Below, one piece after another: positions 26,799 through 33,006 of a stretch of DNA of 33,006 bases. Each line of letters starts with the position of its first letter. The first letter of the stretch is position 1. Below the pieces are notes generated by a model that was not told the origin of the DNA, searched no databases, and saw nothing but the letters and a program-made list of their open reading frames with translations. A program made the position numbers and the translations under genes. This stretch comes from Acidimicrobiia bacterium (lineage in GTDB: Bacteria; Actinomycetota; Acidimicrobiia; Acidimicrobiales; Poriferisodalaceae): the NCBI GenBank assembly GCA_012960315.1, contig DUBN01000045.1, forward strand, positions 40,407 through 73,412, in the 5' to 3' direction.

Positions 26799-26804
26799 TA
26801 TGAT
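26799..26804 (+). promoter_or_regulatory. Possible -10 element of fhs
   Basis: TATGAT matches the -10 consensus at five of six positions and ends 5 bases before the palindrome at 26810-26828. I see no good -35 at the right distance, which would fit a weak or activated promoter. Confidence 0.4.
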
Positions 26805-26809
26805 GGAAC

Positions 26810-26828
26810 TGTTCCGCAGAGTGAAACA
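26810..26828. promoter_or_regulatory. Candidate IclR operator, site 3 (DMGDH / fhs divergent region)
   Basis: TGTTCCGC-AGA-GTGAAACA is an 8-3-8 dyad, symmetric except for one base pair. It lies in the 240-base region between the divergent DMGDH-like and fhs genes and overlaps the start point predicted from the -10 at 26799-26804. A second small palindrome, GGAACTGTTCC (26805-26815), overlaps its left edge. Confidence 0.65.
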
Positions 26829-26902
26829 ATATCTGTCGAGTTTGAGGCTGTCCATGTCGGAATGTTTCATGCTGAGGTACCGGAATCGCCCCAACAAGCA
26901 GA

Positions 26903-28609
26903 ATGGTTCTCATGGAGATACCTAGCGATCTTGAGATAGCCAACCAGGCTTCATTGTTACCTCTGTCAGAGGTCGCCTCCAATGCCGGCATACCACTTGA
27001 ATATCTCGAGTTTTACGGCAAGGGCGCGGCGAAGATTCAACTTGAAGCGATCCCTGCGATGGCAGAACGTCCCTTTGCTAAATACGTTGTTGTGTCAGCC
27101 ATCACACCAACGCCACTTGGTGAGGGTAAGACCACCACGACAGTCGGCTTAGGACAGGCTTTTCAACACATAGGTCGAAGCGCCACCATAGCGATCCGTC
27201 AACCTTCGATGGGCCCCACCTTCGGCATTAAAGGTGGGGCGGCCGGGGGTGGCTATAGCCAAGTGGTTCCGATGGAACTGTTCAACATGCACCTGACGGG
27301 CGATATGCACGCCGTCACCGCTGCGCACAACATGTGTGCCGCTGTTTTGGATGCGCATCTGTATCACGGCAACGATCTAAAACTTGATATCCACAACATC
27401 ACGTGGCGCAGAGTCGTGGACATTAATGATCGTGCCCTTCGCAATGTGACGATTGGCTTGGGGGGCTCATTAGACGGCATACCTAGAGAGAGCGGTTTTG
27501 ATATCACGGCAGCTTCTGAGGTCATGGCGGCCCTGGCCTTGGCGACGTCATTGCAAGATTTGCGGGCGAGAATGGGCCGCGTGGTGGTTGGGTATACGAA
27601 GGATGGCACTCCGGTAACGGCCGAGGATCTCGGAGTTGCTGGCTCGATGACCGTCATCCTTCGCGAGGCAATTAAGCCAAATCTGATGCAAACGCTCGAA
27701 GGCACTCCAGCGTTGGTTCATACTGGCCCATTCGGGAACATCGCGACGGGTAATTCATCGATTGTTGCTGACCAGATTGGCATCCGGACTGGCGACTTTT
27801 TGCTGACAGAAGCGGGTTTTGGGGCTGATATGGGCGCTGAACGCTTCTTCAACATCAAGTGCCGTTACTCCGGGCTGGCTCCCGACGCAGCAGTCTTGGT
27901 GGCGACCGTTCGCGGGTTGAAGGCGCATTCTGGTAACCACAGGATTGTCGCGGGAAGACCCCTCCCTGAGGCCCTCCTCTTGGAAAATCCCGATGAGGTC
28001 CACGCGGGGGGTGACAATCTGCGTAAACAGCTTGAGAACATGCGGCTTCACGGGGTGACGCCGGTAGTCGCGATTAACACGTTTCCTGGGGATCACGAAA
28101 AGGACTTAGAAGCTGTCGCGGAGATAGCAACGGAATATGGTGCCCGGTCGGCGCTCTGCACGCATTTCGCGGATGGCGGCCGTGGAGCCACTGACCTGGC
28201 GGAAGCAGTGGTTGAAGCAGCCGCCGAGGAGAGCCAGTTCTCCCCTCTGTATCCCGACGAAATGAACCTTCGGGACAAAATCAGAACCGTGGCGCAGAAG
28301 GTTTATGGGGCGGAAGATGTGTCGTTTACTGCACGGGCAAACAAACAGCTCGACGGATACGAACGCAATGGTTTCGGAAATTTACCTGTGTGTATTGCAA
28401 AGACCCATTTGTCAATTTCCTCAGACCCGAAGTTGGTTGGCGCCCCCACCGGGTGGACGCTCCCGGTCCGGGAGGTGCGAGCTTCTGTTGGCGCGGGATT
28501 CGTCTACCCGATTTGTGGCGATATGCGAACGATGCCAGGCCTAGGGAAGACCCCCGCGGCGAAGAGCATCGATATCGATGCTGACGGAAACATAGTTGGC
28601 CTGAGCTAG
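26903..28609 (+). CDS. fhs: Formate-tetrahydrofolate ligase
   Basis: The protein has 568 residues, close to the family norm of about 556. It carries the phosphate-binding PTPLGEGKTTTT near residues 68-79, then AIRQPSMGPTFGIKGGAAGGG and FNMHLTGDMHAVTAAHN (each typical of Fhs), and at the end RTMPGLGKTPAA. It interconverts formate + ATP + THF with 10-formyl-THF. In an oxidative C1 island the reverse direction would release formate and make ATP. ATGs at 26903 and 26912 are both possible; the second gives MEIPSDLEIA, nearer to other Fhs N termini, and neither has a strong ribosome-binding site. It is followed after 10 bases by the MetF-like gene. Confidence 0.96.
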   Translation: MVLMEIPSDLEIANQASLLPLSEVASNAGIPLEYLEFYGKGAAKIQLEAIPAMAERPFAKYVVVSAITPTPLGEGKTTTTVGLGQAFQHIGRSATIAIRQPSMGPTFGIKGGAAGGGYSQVVPMELFNMHLTGDMHAVTAAHNMCAAVLDAHLYHGNDLKLDIHNITWRRVVDINDRALRNVTIGLGGSLDGIPRESGFDITAASEVMAALALATSLQDLRARMGRVVVGYTKDGTPVTAEDLGVAGSMTVILREAIKPNLMQTLEGTPALVHTGPFGNIATGNSSIVADQIGIRTGDFLLTEAGFGADMGAERFFNIKCRYSGLAPDAAVLVATVRGLKAHSGNHRIVAGRPLPEALLLENPDEVHAGGDNLRKQLENMRLHGVTPVVAINTFPGDHEKDLEAVAEIATEYGARSALCTHFADGGRGATDLAEAVVEAAAEESQFSPLYPDEMNLRDKIRTVAQKVYGAEDVSFTARANKQLDGYERNGFGNLPVCIAKTHLSISSDPKLVGAPTGWTLPVREVRASVGAGFVYPICGDMRTMPGLGKTPAAKSIDIDADGNIVGLS

Positions 28610-28619
28610 GACGTCGACG

Positions 28620-29504
28620 TTGTCTATTTTTTCCTTCAGTGGGCGCTTAGATCGCTCGACCGCTGCTTCCCTACGTCGTCAACTGTTATCTGACGCGCAT
28701 TTCGAGGTCATCCCTCTTAAGAACCTCACTGAACAACTGCAACATCTTCCTGTTGGGGCATCCGTTTCAGTTACGGCTTCGCCCAATAAATCCCTAGATG
28801 ACACGTGGAAGCTTGCCAAGGATCTGCTCGTCAGAGGATTCCGCCCAATTCCTCATTTAGCTTCGAGAATGCTTGAGAGCCGTCAGCAATTAGACAGACT
28901 GATCAAAGAACTCGCGGAGCTTGGCCTCAATGAATTATTTTTGGTGGGAGGCGATGCGCCATCGCCTCATGGACCATACGAGGATTCGATACAAGTTCTT
29001 CAGGCGATTCTGGGATTCGAACACAAGCTTGAACATATTGGTGTCACGGCGTACCCCGATGGCCATTCCTTCATCGAAACGGCAGTCCTAAGCAGCAGTC
29101 TTCGAGCGAAACAGGAAATTTTGAATGAGGCTGGATTAGCCAGCCATGCCGCCACTCAAATGTGTTTTGATCCCAATACCATCCGCGGATGGCTCGAAAG
29201 CGAACGAGCTTCTGGGTTAGAGATACCCATCCATCTGGGTATTCCCGGAGCAGTCGAACGTAAAAAGCTCTTGTCAGTGGGTGCACGTCTGGGAGTTGGA
29301 GCTTCACTGCGCTATCTGCAGAAGAACACGGGGACACTTGCGAGAATGGTGATGCCGGGCGGATACAACCCGAACAAACTTTTATCTCCCCTAGCCGGCG
29401 ATCTGCAAAGATTGGGTGTTCAGGGGCTACACATCTTTACTTTCAACCAACTTGATGCAACCGTCGCTTGGCGCAACGCCGCAATCTCGTCTCTAAAGAC
29501 CTGA
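28620..29504 (+). CDS. metF: Methylenetetrahydrofolate reductase family protein (MetF-like)
   Basis: The protein has 294 residues and the MTHFR barrel: FEVIPLKN at the start (Glu at the catalytic acid position), PIPHLASR near 80, LFLVGGDAPSPHGPY near 108, GIPGAVERKKLL near 204 and the final LHIFTFNQLDATVAW. FAD-dependent MTHFR interconverts methylene-THF and methyl-THF. Placed after fhs and in the same island as a methyl-THF-producing methyltransferase, it most likely runs in the oxidative direction, like MetF2 of chloromethane users. The start is TTG at 28620, with AGGA 8 bases upstream overlapping the fhs stop. It ends 16 bases from a convergent SerA-like gene. Confidence 0.85.
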   Translation: MSIFSFSGRLDRSTAASLRRQLLSDAHFEVIPLKNLTEQLQHLPVGASVSVTASPNKSLDDTWKLAKDLLVRGFRPIPHLASRMLESRQQLDRLIKELAELGLNELFLVGGDAPSPHGPYEDSIQVLQAILGFEHKLEHIGVTAYPDGHSFIETAVLSSSLRAKQEILNEAGLASHAATQMCFDPNTIRGWLESERASGLEIPIHLGIPGAVERKKLLSVGARLGVGASLRYLQKNTGTLARMVMPGGYNPNKLLSPLAGDLQRLGVQGLHIFTFNQLDATVAWRNAAISSLKT

Positions 29505-29520
29505 GCCTGCCGAGTTCGGA

Positions 29521-30735
29521 TCAGGCTTGCTCGGCAATCTCGACTCGTAGAACGCTTTCTATTTGGCGTAGGTCTGCAACTGTTTGGGCCGTAGGAGGCC
29601 GGGAAGCGCGAATCGTTGCAACCGCGGCGGTGGGCGAAACACCGGCGAAAATTTCGTTTTGCATCTGTTGCACATTGATGCCGGCGCCTCGAAGGCACGC
29701 GAGAACGGCCGCCAGTGCTCCGACCTCGTCTCGGTGCCTCACTGTAAGAGTGCATGCCCCAAGTGGACGGTCCGCAAGGTTCACGCAATTGAGCATGTGG
29801 CCGTCTGCATACGCTTTGATGACCCGAACCACGCCCGACGCAACAGCGTCTCGCGCCTGTTGAGTTGACCCGCCAATGTGATGGGTTCCAACGATATTGG
29901 GGTGCTTAACGAAAGAACTGTCCCAGTCCGCTGTGGGTGTTGGAGGCTCCTCCTCGTACACATCGAGTCCGACTCGCAGCGCTTTCGTTTCCATCGCTTT
30001 GAGAAGAGCTGCTTCATCAATGAGAGCGCCCCTCGCGGTGTTCAACAAAATTGCGCCGTGCACCACCTGATCAAGAAATTGATCATTCACGATGTTGCGG
30101 GTTCTATCGGTCAGGGGAAGGTGAAGCGAAATAATGTCAGCTCCATTCAGAAGTTCTGGAACCTCATCGAAGAAATCGATGTTTAAGCGATCGATCCGAT
30201 CCAAGAGGCCTGAGGCCCGCTCTGCCCGGTTCAAAGCTCGTACCTTGATGCCGAACGCAGTCGCGCGTTCGGCTACCGCTACGCCAATCTCTCCTAAACC
30301 TAGGATCGCCATAGTGCGTCCTTTGAGTCCGCGGGCCGCTGAATATTCGGCCTTTGCCCAGCGACCCATGTGTAAGTCTGCGGTTGAGGCCGGAATACTG
30401 CGGTCGACCGCTAACAGCAAACCAATCGTCAATTCTGCAACTGCGGCTGCGTTCTGTCCGGGCACATTGCAGACATAAACCCCGTTCTCACTCGCAGCTT
30501 GTGTATCGATGGTGTCGGTGCCCGCTCCGGCACGAACAATCAGCCCTAAGCGGGTGCTGGCTTCAATAGCTAAGCGTGTGACGTTGGTGCTCCGCACAAC
30601 CAGCACGTCGGCATCTTCGATGAGTTCATCCAAGCCCTGTGTGGGTAAGACCTGCACTGTCTGGCAATGATGGCCGTCGTTTTCGAGGCTTTCGATAAAG
30701 GGGGTATCGATCTCATCAGCTAAGACAATGTGCAC
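29521..30735 (-). CDS. serA: D-3-phosphoglycerate dehydrogenase-like, with ACT domain
   Basis: The protein has 404 residues. It contains an NAD-binding Rossmann motif (ILGLGEIG, about 143-150) and the catalytic trio of 2-hydroxyacid dehydrogenases: Arg in NTARGALID, Glu in VYEEEP and His in HHIGGS. A C-terminal ACT domain (about 325-400) typically senses serine. It would make 3-phosphohydroxypyruvate on the way to serine. The frame is open to a GTG at 30771, but GGGGGAG (30741-30747) is 5 bases before the GTG at 30735, which gives the usual MHIVLADE start. Other ACT-containing 2-hydroxyacid dehydrogenases are possible. Position beside C1 genes fits a serine/glycine link. Confidence 0.85.
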   Translation of the reverse strand: MHIVLADEIDTPFIESLENDGHHCQTVQVLPTQGLDELIEDADVLVVRSTNVTRLAIEASTRLGLIVRAGAGTDTIDTQAASENGVYVCNVPGQNAAAVAELTIGLLLAVDRSIPASTADLHMGRWAKAEYSAARGLKGRTMAILGLGEIGVAVAERATAFGIKVRALNRAERASGLLDRIDRLNIDFFDEVPELLNGADIISLHLPLTDRTRNIVNDQFLDQVVHGAILLNTARGALIDEAALLKAMETKALRVGLDVYEEEPPTPTADWDSSFVKHPNIVGTHHIGGSTQQARDAVASGVVRVIKAYADGHMLNCVNLADRPLGACTLTVRHRDEVGALAAVLACLRGAGINVQQMQNEIFAGVSPTAAVATIRASRPPTAQTVADLRQIESVLRVEIAEQA

Positions 30736-30843
30736 GTGTTCTCCCCCGGTGGTGTCGACCTGAAGTTGCACCGAGATCCTCGCTGCGAACTATTCCACAA
30801 TTGCAATCCGACTGCCGACCACGTATCACACCCAGACCGCTGA

Positions 30844-31164
30844 TCACCCTATGACGTCGAGAAGATCCATAGCGAGAAGGACTGTCAACAAACCAATTAC
30901 AGATCCGTTGATCAGACTCATCGGCCATTTCCAACGGTGGTTAGAATTCCAAAATCGGCGGATGCTCAGAACGTTGGCAGCTATGGCAACGAGGCCAACG
31001 GGCAGACCTATCCAGGGCCCAACTCCGGAACTGATCCCAACCAAGGGAGCCAAGAAGGGCAAAACCACGTAGGTAAGGGCGCATCGAATGCCGGAAATTA
31101 CCATCGACGTGCTGAACACGCGCGTGTCAAGGTCGTTGGTGGTGGGAGCGAGCGAGTTACTCAT
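30844..31164 (-). CDS. Small membrane protein, unknown function
   Basis: This 106-residue protein is not one I recognise. Three hydrophobic segments are visible at about 18-45, 50-68 and 82-102, separated by a basic loop with RRFWNSNHRWKW that should face the cytoplasm. The first 15 residues are polar. It follows the lipid-kinase gene by 21 bases on the same strand and precedes the SerA-like gene by 108 bases, so it is likely co-transcribed with the kinase. Its codon use and length look real. A role in the membrane or lipid metabolism is only a guess from the neighbour. Confidence 0.75.
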   Translation of the reverse strand: MSNSLAPTTNDLDTRVFSTSMVISGIRCALTYVVLPFLAPLVGISSGVGPWIGLPVGLVAIAANVLSIRRFWNSNHRWKWPMSLINGSVIGLLTVLLAMDLLDVIG

Positions 31165-31185
31165 CTGGTTCTTTGGCTTCGACGA

Positions 31186-32127
31186 CTAATTCGATACGTC
31201 CGCAACTGTGGCGCCGGCAATCTGTAATCCTCCAGGCACCACCGTAATGGTTTGAGGCAGAGAACCCACAGCTTCCCCATCTGACCGCAACTCACACGAT
31301 CCATGTGCATTTACGGGAACCATTTGTATCTCTATTTTCTTACCTCGAATGATCTCGACCGCCGGATGGGTCACATGGGCTCCCGAAAAGGTTTTAGGAA
31401 GAACACGGAGCAGGTTCAGAGCGGAAGTGTCGTGAATGAGCACAACTTCGGCCGAACCCGAGGTCGGGCTTGCGTCTGGGGCGATTCTCATTCCGCCGCC
31501 GAAAAGTGCTGTGTTAGCAATAGCTACAAGTAGGCAGGCACATGATCGTTCGGCTCCGTCAATCCTCATTTCAACTTGGTAGCGAGGAAGATGAGTTACC
31601 TCCATCAAAGTTGCAATCGTGTATTTGCTGGGTCCGCGAGGCCACCGCAATCGCTCGGCGCGGACGTTAACTGCTGCTGAGAAACCGGCCGTTGCGATCG
31701 TGGTGGCGTACCGAACAAAACCCGCGGCATCGGTCATCTTCAATACATCGATTGCAGTTGAATCACCTGTCGCAGCAGTCGCCATTTCGTCAACGCTTGT
31801 CGGGAGCTTCAACGCCGAGGCAAAATCATTACCAGTTCCCGCAGGAACAATTCCTAGGGCTGTTGACGTCTCTGCAATTTCTTGTACGACGTGGTGGACG
31901 AGTCCGTCACCGCCAACAGCGACTACGCGCATCTCGCGATCTATGGCTTCTTTCACCAATTCGCGGGTTGCGGAAATGGTCGAGGGCGAGACTTTCTTGA
32001 CAGCCACGCCGCGTTCAACAAGAACGTTGGTTACCGCTTCCCCGACGTGTTGGGCGCGGCCGCGATTAGCGGCCGGGTTTACAAGTACCAGGGTTGACGT
32101 TACGGAGTCGAAAGGGACTTGTTTCAT
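31186..32127 (-). CDS. Diacylglycerol kinase-family lipid kinase (DagK/LCB5-like)
   Basis: The protein has 313 residues. It has the DAGK catalytic domain (LVLVNPAANRGRA at the start, VAVGGDGLVHHVV with the GGDG nucleotide loop, GIVPAGTGNDFA) and a C-terminal beta-rich half with SDGE near the end. It would phosphorylate diacylglycerol or a related lipid with ATP at the cytoplasmic membrane face. The frame is open to 32214, but AAGGA lies 6 bases before the ATG at 32127, where the family's N terminus begins, so 32127 is chosen. It is divergent from the CoA-transferase gene with an 88-base gap. Confidence 0.9.
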   Translation of the reverse strand: MKQVPFDSVTSTLVLVNPAANRGRAQHVGEAVTNVLVERGVAVKKVSPSTISATRELVKEAIDREMRVVAVGGDGLVHHVVQEIAETSTALGIVPAGTGNDFASALKLPTSVDEMATAATGDSTAIDVLKMTDAAGFVRYATTIATAGFSAAVNVRAERLRWPRGPSKYTIATLMEVTHLPRYQVEMRIDGAERSCACLLVAIANTALFGGGMRIAPDASPTSGSAEVVLIHDTSALNLLRVLPKTFSGAHVTHPAVEIIRGKKIEIQMVPVNAHGSCELRSDGEAVGSLPQTITVVPGGLQIAGATVADVSN

Positions 32128-32158
32128 ATGGTTCCTTCGGTTGACTACGGTGACGGAG

Positions 32159-32187
32159 GCTGGTGATGCAAATGGTGTGTCACCAGC
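32159..32187. repeat. Perfect inverted repeat between dagK-like and CaiB-like genes
   Basis: GCTGGTGA (32159-32166) and TCACCAGC (32180-32187) are perfect 8-base arms with a 13-base spacer. Their centres are 21 bases apart, two helical turns. They lie midway in the 88-base divergent region, 29 bases before the CaiB-like ATG, which suits an operator for a dimeric regulator acting on one or both genes. No T-run follows. Confidence 0.55.
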
Positions 32188-32215
32188 TAGATGCCCAATT
32201 CGAGATGAGGTCAAA

Positions 32216-33006
32216 ATGGTTGGTGCACTCGACGGTATACGAGTCTTGGATTTGTCGACATTGGTTCAAGGCCCACAAGCCGCCGCAATGTTGCATGGTC
32301 TAGGCGCAGATGTCATTAAAATTGAACTCCCCGAAATCGGAGACATGGGCCGCCATGTAGGCATTATCCCCGAGTTGGGCGTTTCCTCGTTCTTTGCCGC
32401 CTGTAACAGGGGCAAGCGGTCAGTCGCTTTGGATTTACGAACCGAAGGGGGCCGAGAGGCTTTCATAAAACTGGTGGAAACGTCCGACGTGGTCCTTTCA
32501 AACTTTCAGCCAGGCACACTTGAGGGTTGGGGACTGGGTTACGAGGATTTGGCGGCGGTGAACCCGAGAATAGTTTGGGCAGCAGGGAGTTTCCTTGGGC
32601 CGGATGGTCCTGATGCTCTCAGGGAAGGCGCTGATATCGCCGGCGAAGCCTACGGGGGTGTGGTGGCCGGAATTGGTAACGACGGTGAACCAGTGACCAC
32701 TGTCGCATCACTGCTCGCAGACCATTGCGGCTCTCAGAACCTCCAAACGGGAATACTGGCAGCGTTGTTCGCGCGTGAGAAAACGGGCAGGGGGCAACGC
32801 GTTGATGTGAGTTTGCTTGGGGGACAAATATGGATGCAGGCGCCCGAGTACACGCACTATTTCCTGACAGGAGAGCTGGTAGGAAGATCCAATGGTGGAC
32901 ATCCGCTTGTGCATGCGTTGTACGGAGTGTTTCCCACTTCTGATGGAGCGATTGCCATGGCTGGATGCCCGGAACATCTCTGGGAAGGAATGTGTCGGGC
33001 CGTGGA
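32216..33006 (+). CDS. CaiB/BaiF family (family III) CoA-transferase, N-terminal part
   Basis: The gene runs off the right edge; about 263 residues are visible. The start reads MVGALDGIRVLDLSTLVQGP, then ADVIKIELPEIGD, NRGKRSVALDLR, VVLSNFQPGTLEGWGLGYEDL and KTGRGQRVDVSLLGG, all typical of family III CoA-transferases such as formyl-CoA, carnitine-CoA or succinyl-CoA:acid transferases. The region of the catalytic Asp is probably GADIAGEAYGG near residue 143. GAGG is 5 bases before the ATG at 32216. The substrate cannot be assigned. A carnitine-type substrate would fit the quaternary-amine theme but is only a suggestion. Confidence 0.9.
   Translation, partial: MVGALDGIRVLDLSTLVQGPQAAAMLHGLGADVIKIELPEIGDMGRHVGIIPELGVSSFFAACNRGKRSVALDLRTEGGREAFIKLVETSDVVLSNFQPGTLEGWGLGYEDLAAVNPRIVWAAGSFLGPDGPDALREGADIAGEAYGGVVAGIGNDGEPVTTVASLLADHCGSQNLQTGILAALFAREKTGRGQRVDVSLLGGQIWMQAPEYTHYFLTGELVGRSNGGHPLVHALYGVFPTSDGAIAMAGCPEHLWEGMCRAV

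Noticed and set aside
1-33006. Mobile elements, integrase sites, CRISPR arrays or prophage genes
   Set aside because: No transposase, integrase, phage gene, direct-repeat array or tRNA target was seen in the window.

Overview
The window looks like a chromosomal segment of an actinobacterium, probably a free-living planktonic one of the Acidimicrobiia kind (inference). Base composition is moderate and genes are tightly packed. A relative of the mycothiol-dependent nitroreductase Rv2466c sits at the left edge, which points to a mycothiol-using lineage. I see no mobile elements, CRISPR array, rRNA or tRNA.

Layout. 1-4.5 kb: an Rv2466c-like thioredoxin-fold protein, then on the minus strand a large SNF2 helicase coupled to a small unknown protein. 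4.8-6.5 kb: prolyl-tRNA synthetase. 6.6-12.9 kb: a six-gene plus-strand operon for corrinoid-dependent demethylation (corrinoid protein, DUF1638, PF13769 small protein, methyl-THF:corrinoid methyltransferase, RACo-type reactivase, MttB-family methyltransferase). 12.9-16.7 kb: an EamA transporter, a choline-dehydrogenase-like GMC flavoprotein and an MFS transporter. 16.8-21.5 kb: a minus-strand NAD-linked formate dehydrogenase whose catalytic subunit is split over two genes and has an in-frame UGA at the selenocysteine position. 21.6-22.3 kb: an IclR regulator. 22.4-26.7 kb: ETF alpha and beta plus a dimethylglycine/sarcosine dehydrogenase (minus strand). 26.9-29.5 kb: formate-THF ligase and a MetF-like protein. 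29.5-33 kb: a SerA-like dehydrogenase, a small membrane protein, a diacylglycerol-kinase-like lipid kinase and the start of a CaiB/BaiF CoA-transferase.

How it works together (inference from families and context). About 20 kb reads as one catabolic island for choline or glycine betaine. BetA would oxidise choline. The MttB/corrinoid/MtgA trio would move one betaine methyl group to THF, giving dimethylglycine. The DAO-GcvT dehydrogenase with ETF would strip further methyl groups as methylene-THF, and the MetF-like protein run backwards would oxidise methyl-THF. After FolD (not in this window), formate-THF ligase run backwards would yield ATP and formate, and the formate dehydrogenase would yield NADH and CO2. 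SerA could link the resulting glycine and C1 units to serine metabolism.

Two results are most worth following. First, the formate dehydrogenase combines a selenocysteine UGA, a SECIS-like hairpin at the same spacing as in E. coli fdhF, and a catalytic subunit split at a domain boundary with permuted gene order. Second, an 8-3-8 palindrome, consensus TGTTYCAC-N3-GTGGAACA, occurs in three intergenic regions of the island: before the corrinoid operon, between fdh and iclR, and between the dimethylglycine dehydrogenase gene and fhs. It is a good candidate for the IclR operator that makes the island one regulon.
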